This document shows positions 16,835-25,155 of a stretch of 61,740 nucleotides of DNA, in pieces; position 1 is the stretch's first letter; every line of letters begins with the position of its first letter. Below the pieces are notes generated by a model. That model searched no databases. It saw nothing but the letters and a program-made list of their open reading frames with translations, and was not told the origin of the DNA. A program made the position numbers and the translations under genes. Where the stretch lies: assembly GCF_029212645.1 (NCBI RefSeq), contig NZ_JARGND010000003.1, forward strand, positions 1 to 61,740. Direction: 5' to 3'. This DNA is from Vannielia sp. Its GTDB lineage: Bacteria; Pseudomonadota; Alphaproteobacteria; Rhodobacterales; Rhodobacteraceae.

Positions 16835-18168
16835 AAAAGGCACGCGTTCTCGTTGTGGATGATGACCGGGAGTTGCGGGTTTCGCTGGCGCATCTGTTGG
16901 AAAGTGTGGGCTATGAGGTTTTGCTTGCGCAGGATGGCCCACAGGGGCTGAAAGCGATCCCGACCGAACACCCCGACGCCATTTTGAGCGATGTGCAGAT
17001 GCCGGGCATGGATGGGATGGAGTTTCAGGCCAGGGTGCGTGATATTTGCCGGGTTCCGGTGATCATGATCACGGCGCATGGTGATATTCCGATGGCTGTG
17101 GATGCGTTGCAGGCCGGGGCTTACAGCTTTGTCGAAAAACCGTTTGAGCCGCGTCGCTTGCTGGGCATCCTGAAAAACGCAATCCAGTTGAAACAACTGA
17201 CTGATAGTGCCGCGATGCTGAAGGATCGGCTGGCTGAATTGACAGATCTGGAACGGATATTGATCGGCAACAGCCCGCAGATCGTGGCGGTTCGGGACAT
17301 GATCTTTGATTTCGCGGCCAGCACGGCAAGTGTGCTGATCCTTGGCGAAACCGGAACCGGCAAAGAGCTGGTGGCCCGCGCGCTGCATGATCTGGGCACG
17401 GCCTCTACCGCGCCGTTTGTTGCGGTAAATTGTGCGTCTATTCCGCCGGAACGCTTTGAGGAAACCGTTTTTGGGACCGTCACCAACCCGGACGGGCTAT
17501 TGAGCGGGGCCAATGGCGGCACCCTGTTTCTGGATGAGCTTGGGTCGATGCCGTATGACTCGCAGTCAAAACTGCTGCGGGCCATTGAAACCAAGCAATA
17601 TCATAGGGTTGGCGAAACGCAGATGCGGTCGGTCGAGCTGCGGGTGATCAGCGCGGCGACGGAAAACATCCTGTCAAATTCGGAAGGGCTGGAGTTTCGT
17701 GAGGACTTGCTGTTTCGACTGAATACCCTGGCTATTCCGCTGCCGAGCCTGGCTGATCGTGGCGAAGATGTGCTGTTGTTGTTCCGCCATTACATGGCCC
17801 GGCTCAGCCAGCTTTATGAGTTGCCCACGCCTGAGCTTACCCCTGACGATATGGCGACGCTGATGTCTTACCACTGGCCGGGCAATGTGCGGGAGTTGCA
17901 AAATGTGGCGGAGCGGCGGGTCTTGGCCGAACGGCGTGGAGGCGGGTCGGTGCGGCGGGCGATTGCGCTTCAGTCCTCTCGGGAAACCGTTCCCGAGACG
18001 CTGCGCGAGGCGGTGGCCGCGTTTGAGCGCGAAGTGATCGGGCGCGCCATCAAGGACGAGGGCGGGCGTATGGATGACGTGGCCGCCTTGTTGGGTATCG
18101 GGCGGCGGACATTGAATGAAAAGATCGTGAAACTGGGCCTCGATAAGGAAGCGCTGTTGAGCAGTTGA
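16831..18168 (+). CDS. DctD-like response regulator lacking the sigma-54 GAFTGA motif
   Basis: A 445-residue NtrC-type regulator. The receiver domain has the phospho-acceptor Asp54 (SDVQMPGMDGM). The AAA+ domain has Walker A GETGTGKE (about 172-179), Walker B GGTLFLDELG and the arginine-finger region FREDLLFRLNTLAIPLPSL. A C-terminal Fis-like helix-turn-helix follows (DVAALLGIGRRTLNEKI). The L1 loop that should read GAFTGA is missing and replaced by FGTVTNPDGLLSGANGG (about 213-229). Like Rhodobacter NtrC, it should therefore work with sigma-70-type polymerase rather than sigma-54. It probably controls its own operon and the TRAP genes through the shared palindrome. Confidence 0.92.
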   Translation: MKKARVLVVDDDRELRVSLAHLLESVGYEVLLAQDGPQGLKAIPTEHPDAILSDVQMPGMDGMEFQARVRDICRVPVIMITAHGDIPMAVDALQAGAYSFVEKPFEPRRLLGILKNAIQLKQLTDSAAMLKDRLAELTDLERILIGNSPQIVAVRDMIFDFAASTASVLILGETGTGKELVARALHDLGTASTAPFVAVNCASIPPERFEETVFGTVTNPDGLLSGANGGTLFLDELGSMPYDSQSKLLRAIETKQYHRVGETQMRSVELRVISAATENILSNSEGLEFREDLLFRLNTLAIPLPSLADRGEDVLLLFRHYMARLSQLYELPTPELTPDDMATLMSYHWPGNVRELQNVAERRVLAERRGGGSVRRAIALQSSRETVPETLREAVAAFEREVIGRAIKDEGGRMDDVAALLGIGRRTLNEKIVKLGLDKEALLSS

Positions 18169-18176
18169 GGGCGGCC

Positions 18177-18228
18177 TGCGGAAATCCGCAGGGCACTTTT
18201 TTACGATGCGCGGATTATTTCATACCAT
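18177..18228 (+). promoter_or_regulatory. Operator palindrome and promoter of the TRAP operon
   Basis: A second copy of TGCGGAAATCCGCA (18177-18190), followed by TTTACG (18200-18205), a 17-bp spacer and TACCAT (18223-18228). The palindrome-to--10 distance (46 bp) is identical to that at 15019, so both promoters are likely activated in the same way. Confidence 0.65.
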
Positions 18229-18299
18229 GCGACGCGAGATTTTTGCATGAATGGGGCACTGTTTTTCGTAACGAACCGACTTTCCAGGGAGGAAAACCG

Positions 18300-19292
18300 A
18301 TGAAAATGTTGAAAGCGCTCGTGCTGGGCGTAGGTATCGCGGCTTCTGGCAGCGCTTATGCGCAAGAGTCCGATTATGTGTTGAACACGGCGTCCACAGG
18401 CGGGACGTACCATCCGGTTGGCACCGCAATCTCGACCTTGTCGAAGATCAAACTGCTTCCGACAGAGAAGTTCTCGTTGACGGCCGTGAACTCGGCCGGG
18501 TCTGCCGCGAACGTTCAGGCCTTGTCTGCCGGCACCGCTGACTTTGCGATCTTGCAGGGGCTTTATGGCTCTTACGCTGTTACCGGCACCGGGCCGGTCA
18601 GTGAGCCACAGGCCAATCTGCGGTCGGTGACGATGCTGTGGCAAAACGTGGAGCAGTTTGTTGTCCCGGTCGACAAGGCGGAAACCGGCACGGTCTCTGA
18701 CCTCAAGGCGATGAAGGGCATGTCTGTGGGCATGGGCAAGGAGAACTCGGGCACGATGGGATCGAACGAGGTTCTATTGTCTGGTCTGGGCCTTGCCTTG
18801 GAGGACTTCACGCTTGTTTCGGCAGGCTACGGCCCGACAGCCGATGCGCTGGCGAACGGTCAGGTGGTTGCCGCAGGCATCCCCTCTGGGCCGCCCACAG
18901 GCGCGATCACCAAGCTCTTTGCGTCTAACGAAGGCAAGTTCACCATCCTTGATGTGACCGATGAAGAGAATGCTGCAATGGACGGGGGCCGTAACCTTTG
19001 GGTGCCTTACACGATTGCGGCAGGCACCTATCCCGGCCAGGAGAAGGATGTGCACACGATTGCGCAGCCGAACTTTTTGGCGGTGAATGCATCGGTGGAT
19101 GAAGAGCATGTGTATATGTTGACCAAAACGATGTTTGAGAACCTGCCCTTCCTTCAATCCATCCACCCGGCCACCAAGGCCATGGCGCTGGACAAGGCGA
19201 TGGCTGGTTTGCCCGCGCCTCTGCATCCCGGAGCGGCACGCTATTACACCGAAATGGGTCTGGAAATTCCAGAAAACCTGATCGCGAAATAA
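18300..19292 (+). CDS. TAXI-family TRAP transporter substrate-binding protein
   Basis: A 330-residue periplasmic protein with signal peptide MKMLKALVLGVGIAASGSAYAQ. The TAXI-family core begins NTASTGGTYHPVGTAIS and continues AVNSAGSAANVQALSAGTADFAILQG and GVG-type segments such as MSVGMGKENSGTMGSNEVLL. TAXI proteins deliver small organic acids, glutamate or similar ligands to a fused TRAP permease, encoded 84 bp downstream. GGGAGGAAAACCG precedes the ATG. The upstream in-frame extension to 18165 has no signal-peptide logic and is rejected. Substrate unknown. Confidence 0.92.
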   Translation: MKMLKALVLGVGIAASGSAYAQESDYVLNTASTGGTYHPVGTAISTLSKIKLLPTEKFSLTAVNSAGSAANVQALSAGTADFAILQGLYGSYAVTGTGPVSEPQANLRSVTMLWQNVEQFVVPVDKAETGTVSDLKAMKGMSVGMGKENSGTMGSNEVLLSGLGLALEDFTLVSAGYGPTADALANGQVVAAGIPSGPPTGAITKLFASNEGKFTILDVTDEENAAMDGGRNLWVPYTIAAGTYPGQEKDVHTIAQPNFLAVNASVDEEHVYMLTKTMFENLPFLQSIHPATKAMALDKAMAGLPAPLHPGAARYYTEMGLEIPENLIAK

Positions 19293-19320
19293 GCAAACAC
19301 GCTCAAAAATAATGGCCAGA

Positions 19321-19342
19321 GGCCGCCAGGATTCCGGCGGCC
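19321..19342 (+). promoter_or_regulatory. Intercistronic hairpin between binding protein and permease
   Basis: GGCCGCC, an 8-base loop, GGCGGCC: a perfect 7-bp stem without T-run, between the binding-protein stop and the permease start. It probably protects the upstream mRNA, or attenuates read-through, so that the binding protein outnumbers the permease. Confidence 0.55.
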
Positions 19343-19376
19343 CTGGTTGACTTGACGTCCGGGAGGGGACTTTGAG

Positions 19377-21560
19377 ATGACCCAGAAAACAGATTTCGCG
19401 CTGTCATCACGTGGCACCCTGCTGGACCTGCCAAAGGGAAGGTGGGGACCACGCCAGATTGTTCTGATCTTCGCGCTTCTCTTTGCGATCTGGCATATCC
19501 TGACAAATGTTTACCTAGCGGAACCGGGGCTGTGGCAAAACGCCATTCACTTCGCGGGGTTTGCCTTTATCGTTTCTGTCACACGAAGCCCCTGGGGCCA
19601 TCGCTCGGATGAAACATGGGCCTGGGTTGTGGACACGCTCTATGGCCTTGCGGTTGCGGCGGCGGCTCTTTGGGTCGCCTACGCCGAATCCGGGCTTTAT
19701 GAACGCTCGCTCGCGGTGACCGGGCAGGGGTGGCAATTTACGGTTGTTGACTGGGCTGCCGGGGTGTTGCTGATCTTTGCCTGTATTGATCTTTCGCGCC
19801 GGGTTGCGGGGTGGGTCATTCCGATTTTGATCGTTTTGGCGCTGAGCTATATCCTGTTTCTGGGGTCGATGATGCCCGGCGTCTTTCGGGCCGCCAGCCT
19901 GCCGCTGGACGATGTTTTGTTTCGGACGCTTTACAACGACGAAGGTATGTTTGGCATCCTTGCCGAAATATCCGTGACCAACATCACCTTGTTCATGATC
20001 TTCGGCGGGTTTCTGGTGGTTTCAGGGGCCAGCAACTTTGTGATCGAATTGTCCAAGGTTGTGGCTGGAAGGATCAAGGGCGGGGCCGCCTTTGTGGCGG
20101 TGATTTCCTCTGCGTTGACCGGCACAATCTCTGGCTCTGCCATTGCCAATACGGCCTCCACCGGGGTCATCACCATCCCGTTGATGAAGGCAAACGGGTT
20201 TCGCCCGCAATTTGCCGCCGGGGTTGAGGCGGCCGCGTCGACCGGGGGGCAGTTGATGCCGCCGATCATGGGCGCAGGTGCCTTTGTGATGGCCAGCTAT
20301 ACCTCTATTCCTTACGGCACGATTGTTGCGGTTTCTGTTGTTCCGGCGATCCTTTACTTTCTGTCGGTGGCGTTCATCGTGCGCATTGAAGCTGTCAAAT
20401 ACGACGCGGGCGGCGAGATGGATCTGACCGTTGACAAGGGCAAGCTGATGTCTGGCGGACTGGTTTTTGTGATCCCTTTGGCGGTGATGATCTGGTTGCT
20501 GCTTTCGGGGGTGACCCCGGCCTACGCCGCGTGCTGGGCGATTGCCGCGGTGATCCTGACCTCCTGGGCCACAAGCCTTTTGGCGCGGCTCATCACCAAC
20601 GGGTCATTCAAATCAATTGACATGGGCGTGGCGAAGATTTCCGAGGCCCTTGCCAGCGGTATCCGTTCGGCGATGATGACCGCGATCCTGTTGACCGCGA
20701 TCGGGATCATGAACAACGCCATTGTCACAAGTGGCGTTGGCAACGGGTTTTCGCTGATGATTGCACAGTGGTCGCAGGGGTCGATGGCGCTTGCGATTGT
20801 GCTGATCGCGCTGGCCTCGCTGGTTTTGGGCATGGGTCTGCCGGTGACGGCGGCCTACATCATTCTGGCGATTCTCACCGCTCCGGCGCTGGCGGGCATC
20901 ATGGCCGATGGCCTGATCGTTGAGCAACTGGTCAATGGCATTGCAGACCCGGCCAAGGCGGGCTTGTTCTTCCTTGTCGAGCATCCGCTGGCCGCCCAGG
21001 TCGCGGACGGGATGACAAGGGCTGAAGCCTGGGAGTTGATGGCGGCGGTGCCTTTCGAGATTGCGGTGACCATTCGGCCTGTGTTGGTTGATCCGACCTT
21101 GCAAATGACCTTCCTGTTGACCGCGCATCTGATCATTTTCTGGCTGAGCCAGGATTCCAACGTGACCCCGCCGGTGTGTCTGGCGGCGTTTGCCGCTGCT
21201 GGCATCGCCGGGTCCCGCCCCATGGCGACCGGGTTCGAGAGTTGGAAGATCGCCAAGGGCCTTTACGTTGTGCCGCTTCTCTTTGCCTACACGCCGTTGA
21301 TTTCGGGGGATATTTCGCAGGTTCTCCAGATCGGGTTTTTCTCGCTCTTCGGGATTTATGCGACCTATGCCATGATCCAGTGGTATGCCGAGGGCCCGGT
21401 TGGCTGGCTGAGCGTGCCGCTCTTTGTTGTGGGGGGCATTGGCGCATATTGGCCGCTGGCATGGCTTCCCAATATCGCCGGCGCTATTGCGGTTGTTGCG
21501 GCGATCGTCCTTTCGACCCGCGCGAGGGGTGTTGAAACCGTTAAGGCGCGGGCCGCTTGA
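19377..21560 (+). CDS. TRAP transporter fused permease (4TM + 12TM)
   Basis: A 727-residue inner-membrane protein joining the small (DctQ-like) and large (DctM-like) TRAP subunits, the usual form in TAXI systems. The first four to five segments cover about residues 20-180. The large domain has the conserved stretches FMIFGGFLVVSGASNFVIEL, GTISGSAIANTASTG, GQLMPPIMGAGAFVMASYT, GLPVTAAYIILAIL and DSNVTPPVCLAAFAAAGIAG. Transport is driven by ion gradients. The binding protein is upstream and the two-component system further upstream, making one sensing-and-uptake module. Confidence 0.93.
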   Translation: MTQKTDFALSSRGTLLDLPKGRWGPRQIVLIFALLFAIWHILTNVYLAEPGLWQNAIHFAGFAFIVSVTRSPWGHRSDETWAWVVDTLYGLAVAAAALWVAYAESGLYERSLAVTGQGWQFTVVDWAAGVLLIFACIDLSRRVAGWVIPILIVLALSYILFLGSMMPGVFRAASLPLDDVLFRTLYNDEGMFGILAEISVTNITLFMIFGGFLVVSGASNFVIELSKVVAGRIKGGAAFVAVISSALTGTISGSAIANTASTGVITIPLMKANGFRPQFAAGVEAAASTGGQLMPPIMGAGAFVMASYTSIPYGTIVAVSVVPAILYFLSVAFIVRIEAVKYDAGGEMDLTVDKGKLMSGGLVFVIPLAVMIWLLLSGVTPAYAACWAIAAVILTSWATSLLARLITNGSFKSIDMGVAKISEALASGIRSAMMTAILLTAIGIMNNAIVTSGVGNGFSLMIAQWSQGSMALAIVLIALASLVLGMGLPVTAAYIILAILTAPALAGIMADGLIVEQLVNGIADPAKAGLFFLVEHPLAAQVADGMTRAEAWELMAAVPFEIAVTIRPVLVDPTLQMTFLLTAHLIIFWLSQDSNVTPPVCLAAFAAAGIAGSRPMATGFESWKIAKGLYVVPLLFAYTPLISGDISQVLQIGFFSLFGIYATYAMIQWYAEGPVGWLSVPLFVVGGIGAYWPLAWLPNIAGAIAVVAAIVLSTRARGVETVKARAA

Positions 21561-21682
21561 CCAAGGCGACGGGCGGTTGAGCGTGGGATCGGTGACGGGC
21601 GGCTCAGCCGGGATGGCGCGCGCGGTGTGTCGGGCTACGGCGGGTTTGCCGCTCAGGGGGCGCGGGCGATGAGGCAGGCGGT

Positions 21683-24058
21683 TTAGTTGGCACATCCGCG
21701 TGCAAGCGCCTGTCCAGAGCTGCGCCCGGCACCAAAGCCGGTGAGCGAGACTTGCAGGCCGATATCGGTGGTGGCCTCAACCTGCGTTGAGCTGGTGAAG
21801 CGGCGCGAGACGGAAAGATCGACCTCCACACATTCGTTGCGCCACTCGATGCCTAGCTCGGCGCTGGCGGCGCGGTCGGCCTCGATATCGTAGCGGTAAT
21901 CGAGCGAGACCAGCCAGTTATCATCAATCTGGTAGGCGCTATCCATGGTGATCTCGTTCACATCATCCGGGCGCTCTTCAAGGGCATTGGCCTCAAGCCA
22001 GATGTAGCTGCCCGAAAGCGCGAGCCTGTTGCTTGACCAGGAGGCGCGCAGCTCATTGCGATCAAAGGAAAAATCATCGTCAAACAAGGCGCGGTTGGTG
22101 AGGGTCAGCCGGTTTGGAAACTGGACCTGCACAGCCGCCAGCCAATTGGAGCCGGTGCCCTCCAGCGCCGGGTAGCCGGTGAACTGGCCTAGATCCTCGG
22201 CCCGCAGGATGCGCCCGAGGGTGACGCCCATGGTCCAGCCGCGCGCGTCATAGCGCGTCCAGCCGAGGCCAAGATTGGCCCGCAGCCCGCGTTCATAGAC
22301 ATCGCCACCGGGGAAGCGGTCCAGCGCAAAGAGGTTGCCCTCATCCAGCTCCAGCAGGGTGCTTTCATCATTGGGCAGGTCAATGTCGCTCTCGGGGGTC
22401 CAGGCGAGCTGCACCACAGGTTCGAGGATATGGGTGGCGCGCGGGCTGCGGCGGATGAAGGGCCAGCGCAGCTCTACGGCGGCCTGCGGGGTGACGAGGA
22501 ACTCAGACTCGGGATAGGCGGCATCCTGGCTGACATGGGTATAGTCAAAATTCAGCGCGCCGATGGCGCCCAGCATCATGCCGTTGTCAAACAGCCAGTC
22601 GCGCCGCCAATCCAGCCGGGCCGAGGCGCGGGATACATCGCGTCCGTCAACGATGCTGTCATCGTCGCCGCTGTCAAAGGCAAGATTAGAGCGGCGGTAA
22701 TGGCTGTGGGCCTCCAGCATCCACCCGGCAGAACCGCCAAGCCACGCAGGCGGGGTGAAGCGCTTTTCCCATGAGATATCGGCCACGATGGTGGGCTGGG
22801 TTTCGTTGCTTTCCCCGTCACGCAGGGAGCGGTAGCCGGTGAGCACGGCAGAAATGTTCTCATCCCGGCGGGTGCGGGTGAGGGAGATCTCGCTATCGAG
22901 GCGGTCCTTGTCGGAGTAGTCGTAATCGAGCAGGTAGCCCCGGTCGGAGACGGTTTCGATATCAAAGGCGAGGGTGAAGCCGCGTGGCAGCTCGAAGGTG
23001 CCCTCGCCAAAGAGGTAGCTGCGCTGCTCGTCGGGGCGGATGCTGTCGGTGCTGATCGCGCCTTCAAAGGTGAGGGAGCCGGTGCGGAAGGCGCGGCGAA
23101 AGCGCCCCTCCAGCGTGCGGGTGGAGGAGGTGGACACATAGGGGGTTAGCGTGAGGTCGGCGTGATCGCCCATCCGGATGAAATAGGGGATCTTGATCCC
23201 CACCCCAAGGGCATCGGTCGAGCGGTAGGAGGGGGCCAGAAAGCCGGTGGCGCGCTTTAGCGTCGGGTCCGGCAGGCGCAGGCGCGGCAGGTAGAGGATA
23301 GGCACCCCGGCAACCTCGAAGCGGGCCTTGTCAAAGTAGAGCTGGCGCGCCTCCTCATCATGGATGATCCGCTTGGCCCGGATACGCCAAAGCGGCACCG
23401 GGCGGTCCTTGCAGACCTGGCAGGTGGAAGCGACGGTTTTCCAGAGCTGGGTGTAGCGGCCATTGACGCGGTGGATTTCGGCCGCCGCAAGCTGAAGCTG
23501 CTGGCCCAGCACCATGCGGGCGGAGCGCAGGATGCCGTTGCGCAGATCGGTGGAAAGTTCGGCCTGATCGGCCAGCAGCAGCGTGTCTTCGCCCTGTTGC
23601 AGCACGATGGGGCCGGTAAGGATGAGCTGATCGGAGGTGCGATCATAGATGATGCCCGCCGCAGTGAGCCGCGCATCCCCCTGCACCACCTCGACATTGC
23701 CGGAGGCGATCAGCCGGTCGTTACCATCAATCTCGACCCGGTCGGCCAGCAGCACGGCGGGGGTATCTTGTGCGCTGGCGGCGGGGGCGCAGAGAACGAG
23801 GAGGGTGAGCGCAGCGAGGCGACGAGGGGGCCCCGCGAGCGCAGCGAGCAAACGAGTGGCGGTGAGCGCAGCGAGCAAACGAGTGGCGGTGAGCGCAGCG
23901 AGCAAACGGGTGGCGACGAGCGTAGCGAGCAAACGGGTGGCGGTGAGCGTAGCGAGCAAACGGGTGGCGGTGAGCGTAGCGAGCAAACGGGTGGCGACGA
24001 GCGCAGCGAGCCAGCGGGTGGCGCGCCCGAGCGCAGCGAGGCGGTGGGGAGCGCGCAT
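21683..24058 (-). CDS. lptD: LPS-assembly protein LptD with a repeat-expanded N-terminus
   Basis: A 791-residue outer-membrane protein that inserts lipopolysaccharide into the outer leaflet. After the export region ending LLVLCAPAASAQ (about residue 98) comes the periplasmic OstA-like domain (RVEIDGNDRLIASGNVEV and on), then the beta-barrel part with YLPRLRLPDPTLKRATGFLAP and GLGWTRYDARGWTMGVTLG. The start overlaps the lptG stop by one base. The first 98 residues are unusual: nine-residue repeats of the type TATRLLAAL encoded by a 27-bp tandem repeat, giving a very long hydrophobic export segment. Translation may actually start further in. The longer 953-residue frame runs through lptG and is rejected. 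Confidence 0.92.
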   Translation of the reverse strand: MRAPHRLAALGRATRWLAALVATRLLATLTATRLLATLTATRLLATLVATRLLAALTATRLLAALTATRLLAALAGPPRRLAALTLLVLCAPAASAQDTPAVLLADRVEIDGNDRLIASGNVEVVQGDARLTAAGIIYDRTSDQLILTGPIVLQQGEDTLLLADQAELSTDLRNGILRSARMVLGQQLQLAAAEIHRVNGRYTQLWKTVASTCQVCKDRPVPLWRIRAKRIIHDEEARQLYFDKARFEVAGVPILYLPRLRLPDPTLKRATGFLAPSYRSTDALGVGIKIPYFIRMGDHADLTLTPYVSTSSTRTLEGRFRRAFRTGSLTFEGAISTDSIRPDEQRSYLFGEGTFELPRGFTLAFDIETVSDRGYLLDYDYSDKDRLDSEISLTRTRRDENISAVLTGYRSLRDGESNETQPTIVADISWEKRFTPPAWLGGSAGWMLEAHSHYRRSNLAFDSGDDDSIVDGRDVSRASARLDWRRDWLFDNGMMLGAIGALNFDYTHVSQDAAYPESEFLVTPQAAVELRWPFIRRSPRATHILEPVVQLAWTPESDIDLPNDESTLLELDEGNLFALDRFPGGDVYERGLRANLGLGWTRYDARGWTMGVTLGRILRAEDLGQFTGYPALEGTGSNWLAAVQVQFPNRLTLTNRALFDDDFSFDRNELRASWSSNRLALSGSYIWLEANALEERPDDVNEITMDSAYQIDDNWLVSLDYRYDIEADRAASAELGIEWRNECVEVDLSVSRRFTSSTQVEATTDIGLQVSLTGFGAGRSSGQALARGCAN
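23837..24025. repeat. Seven tandem 27-bp repeats at the start of lptD
   Basis: Copies begin at 23837, 23864, 23891, 23918, 23945, 23972 and 23999, each containing GAGCG(C/T)AGCGAG and ending near GTGGCGRYG. Further single copies of GAGCGNAGCGAG stand at 23807 and 24029, and a variant (GAGCGAAGCGAG) at 24088 in the lptG end. Length 27 keeps the lptD frame. The core is an imperfect palindrome of the kind dispersed in many proteobacterial genomes. Confidence 0.9.
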
Positions 24059-25155
24059 CAGCCGTCCTCCAGGTGCAAGAGCAGCGCGAGCGAAGCGAGC
24101 ACCCCGGCCACGGGTGGGGTCCACGCGGCAACGGCAACGGGGATTTGGCCGTTCTCCCCCAATATCTGTGCAAAGTTGCGGATGAAGTAGAGGCCAAGGC
24201 CGAACATCAGCGCCAGAAGCACCATCACCCCGGTGCGCCCGAAGCGGGTGTGGCGCATGGTGAAACCTGCGCCGATCAGCACCATGGCCACCAGAAACAG
24301 CGGCATGGCCAGCTCCATTTGCAGCCAGACACGGTGCAGGCGGGCGGAAAATCCGGCGTTTTCGAGGTTGTCGATGAAGGCGGGCAACTCCCAGATCGGA
24401 ATGGCGGAGGGGGTGCCGAAACTGTCGCGAATCTGGTCGCGGGTGAGGGTGGAGGGCACCTCCAGCATGGCTTTCCGGGTGGCGGCGGCTTCGGGGTTTG
24501 CCACCCCGTCGAGCGGCCAGATCTTGGCGTTGCTCACCGCCCAATGGCCCGGCTGAAGCTCGGCGCGGGCGGCTTCGATGCGCTGCACCGGCCCGCCTTC
24601 GGGGGAAAAGCTGAGGAAGGTCACGCCTTCAAACACCGTGCCATCAAGGTTGGCGCGGGCGGCGCGGATCACGGTTTGCCCCTCGGTGCCGCCCTGGCGC
24701 AGCCAAAGCCCTTCTTCCGAGATTGACAGCACCGAACCGTCATTGGATTTCAAATCGGCCGCGCGTTGCTCATATTGCACTTGGGTTGCCGCCACGATCG
24801 GGTTGAAGGCGGCCACGCCGAGGCTGCCCACCAGAATGGCCACCGCGACAGGGGCATTCAAGGCGCGGATCGCGGAGCGCCCGGAGGCGCGGGTGACGAC
24901 CAGCTCTGAGCTGCGCGCGAGGCCGAGAAACAGCACAAGCGTGGCCAGCAACACCACCAGCGGCAGGATGCGATAGAGCGTTTGGGGCACAGAGAGCAGC
25001 GAAAGCTCCAGCGCCGCGCCCATCCCAAGCCCGGCATCAGAAAAGCGGCGCAGCTGCTCCACAAGGTCAAGCAGCGTGAGCAGGATCGCAAACACCATGA
25101 ACACCCCTAGCAGGGCGATGGCGAACTTGCGCGCAAAGTAGAGGTGCAGCGTCAT
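24058..25155 (-). CDS. lptG: LPS export permease LptG
   Basis: A 365-residue inner-membrane subunit of the LptB2FG ABC transporter that extracts LPS from the inner membrane and passes it to the LptC-A-D bridge. Three N-terminal membrane segments (about 12-34, 60-84, 98-118) with LARSSELVVTRASGRSAIRAL, the coupling-helix region, then a periplasmic beta-jellyroll (about 130-265) and three C-terminal membrane segments. It overlaps lptF by 4 bp and lptD by one base. Its last residues contain a copy of the GAGCGAAGCGAG element that expanded in lptD. Confidence 0.93.
   Translation of the reverse strand: MTLHLYFARKFAIALLGVFMVFAILLTLLDLVEQLRRFSDAGLGMGAALELSLLSVPQTLYRILPLVVLLATLVLFLGLARSSELVVTRASGRSAIRALNAPVAVAILVGSLGVAAFNPIVAATQVQYEQRAADLKSNDGSVLSISEEGLWLRQGGTEGQTVIRAARANLDGTVFEGVTFLSFSPEGGPVQRIEAARAELQPGHWAVSNAKIWPLDGVANPEAAATRKAMLEVPSTLTRDQIRDSFGTPSAIPIWELPAFIDNLENAGFSARLHRVWLQMELAMPLFLVAMVLIGAGFTMRHTRFGRTGVMVLLALMFGLGLYFIRNFAQILGENGQIPVAVAAWTPPVAGVLASLALLLHLEDG

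Noticed and set aside
18181..18228. Sigma-54 promoter before the TRAP operon
   Set aside because: GGGCACTTTTTTACGATGC looks similar, but the GG and GC are not 10 bp apart, and the regulator lacks GAFTGA.
20613..21695. 360-residue minus-strand frame opposite the TRAP permease
   Set aside because: Arg/His/Asn-rich shadow; the plus strand encodes clear membrane helices of the permease.
24059..24544. A 953-residue frame that would extend LptD upstream through lptG
   Set aside because: The extra 162 residues are Arg/Pro/His-rich shadow translation of lptG. The ATG overlapping the lptG stop at 24058 gives a sensible start.
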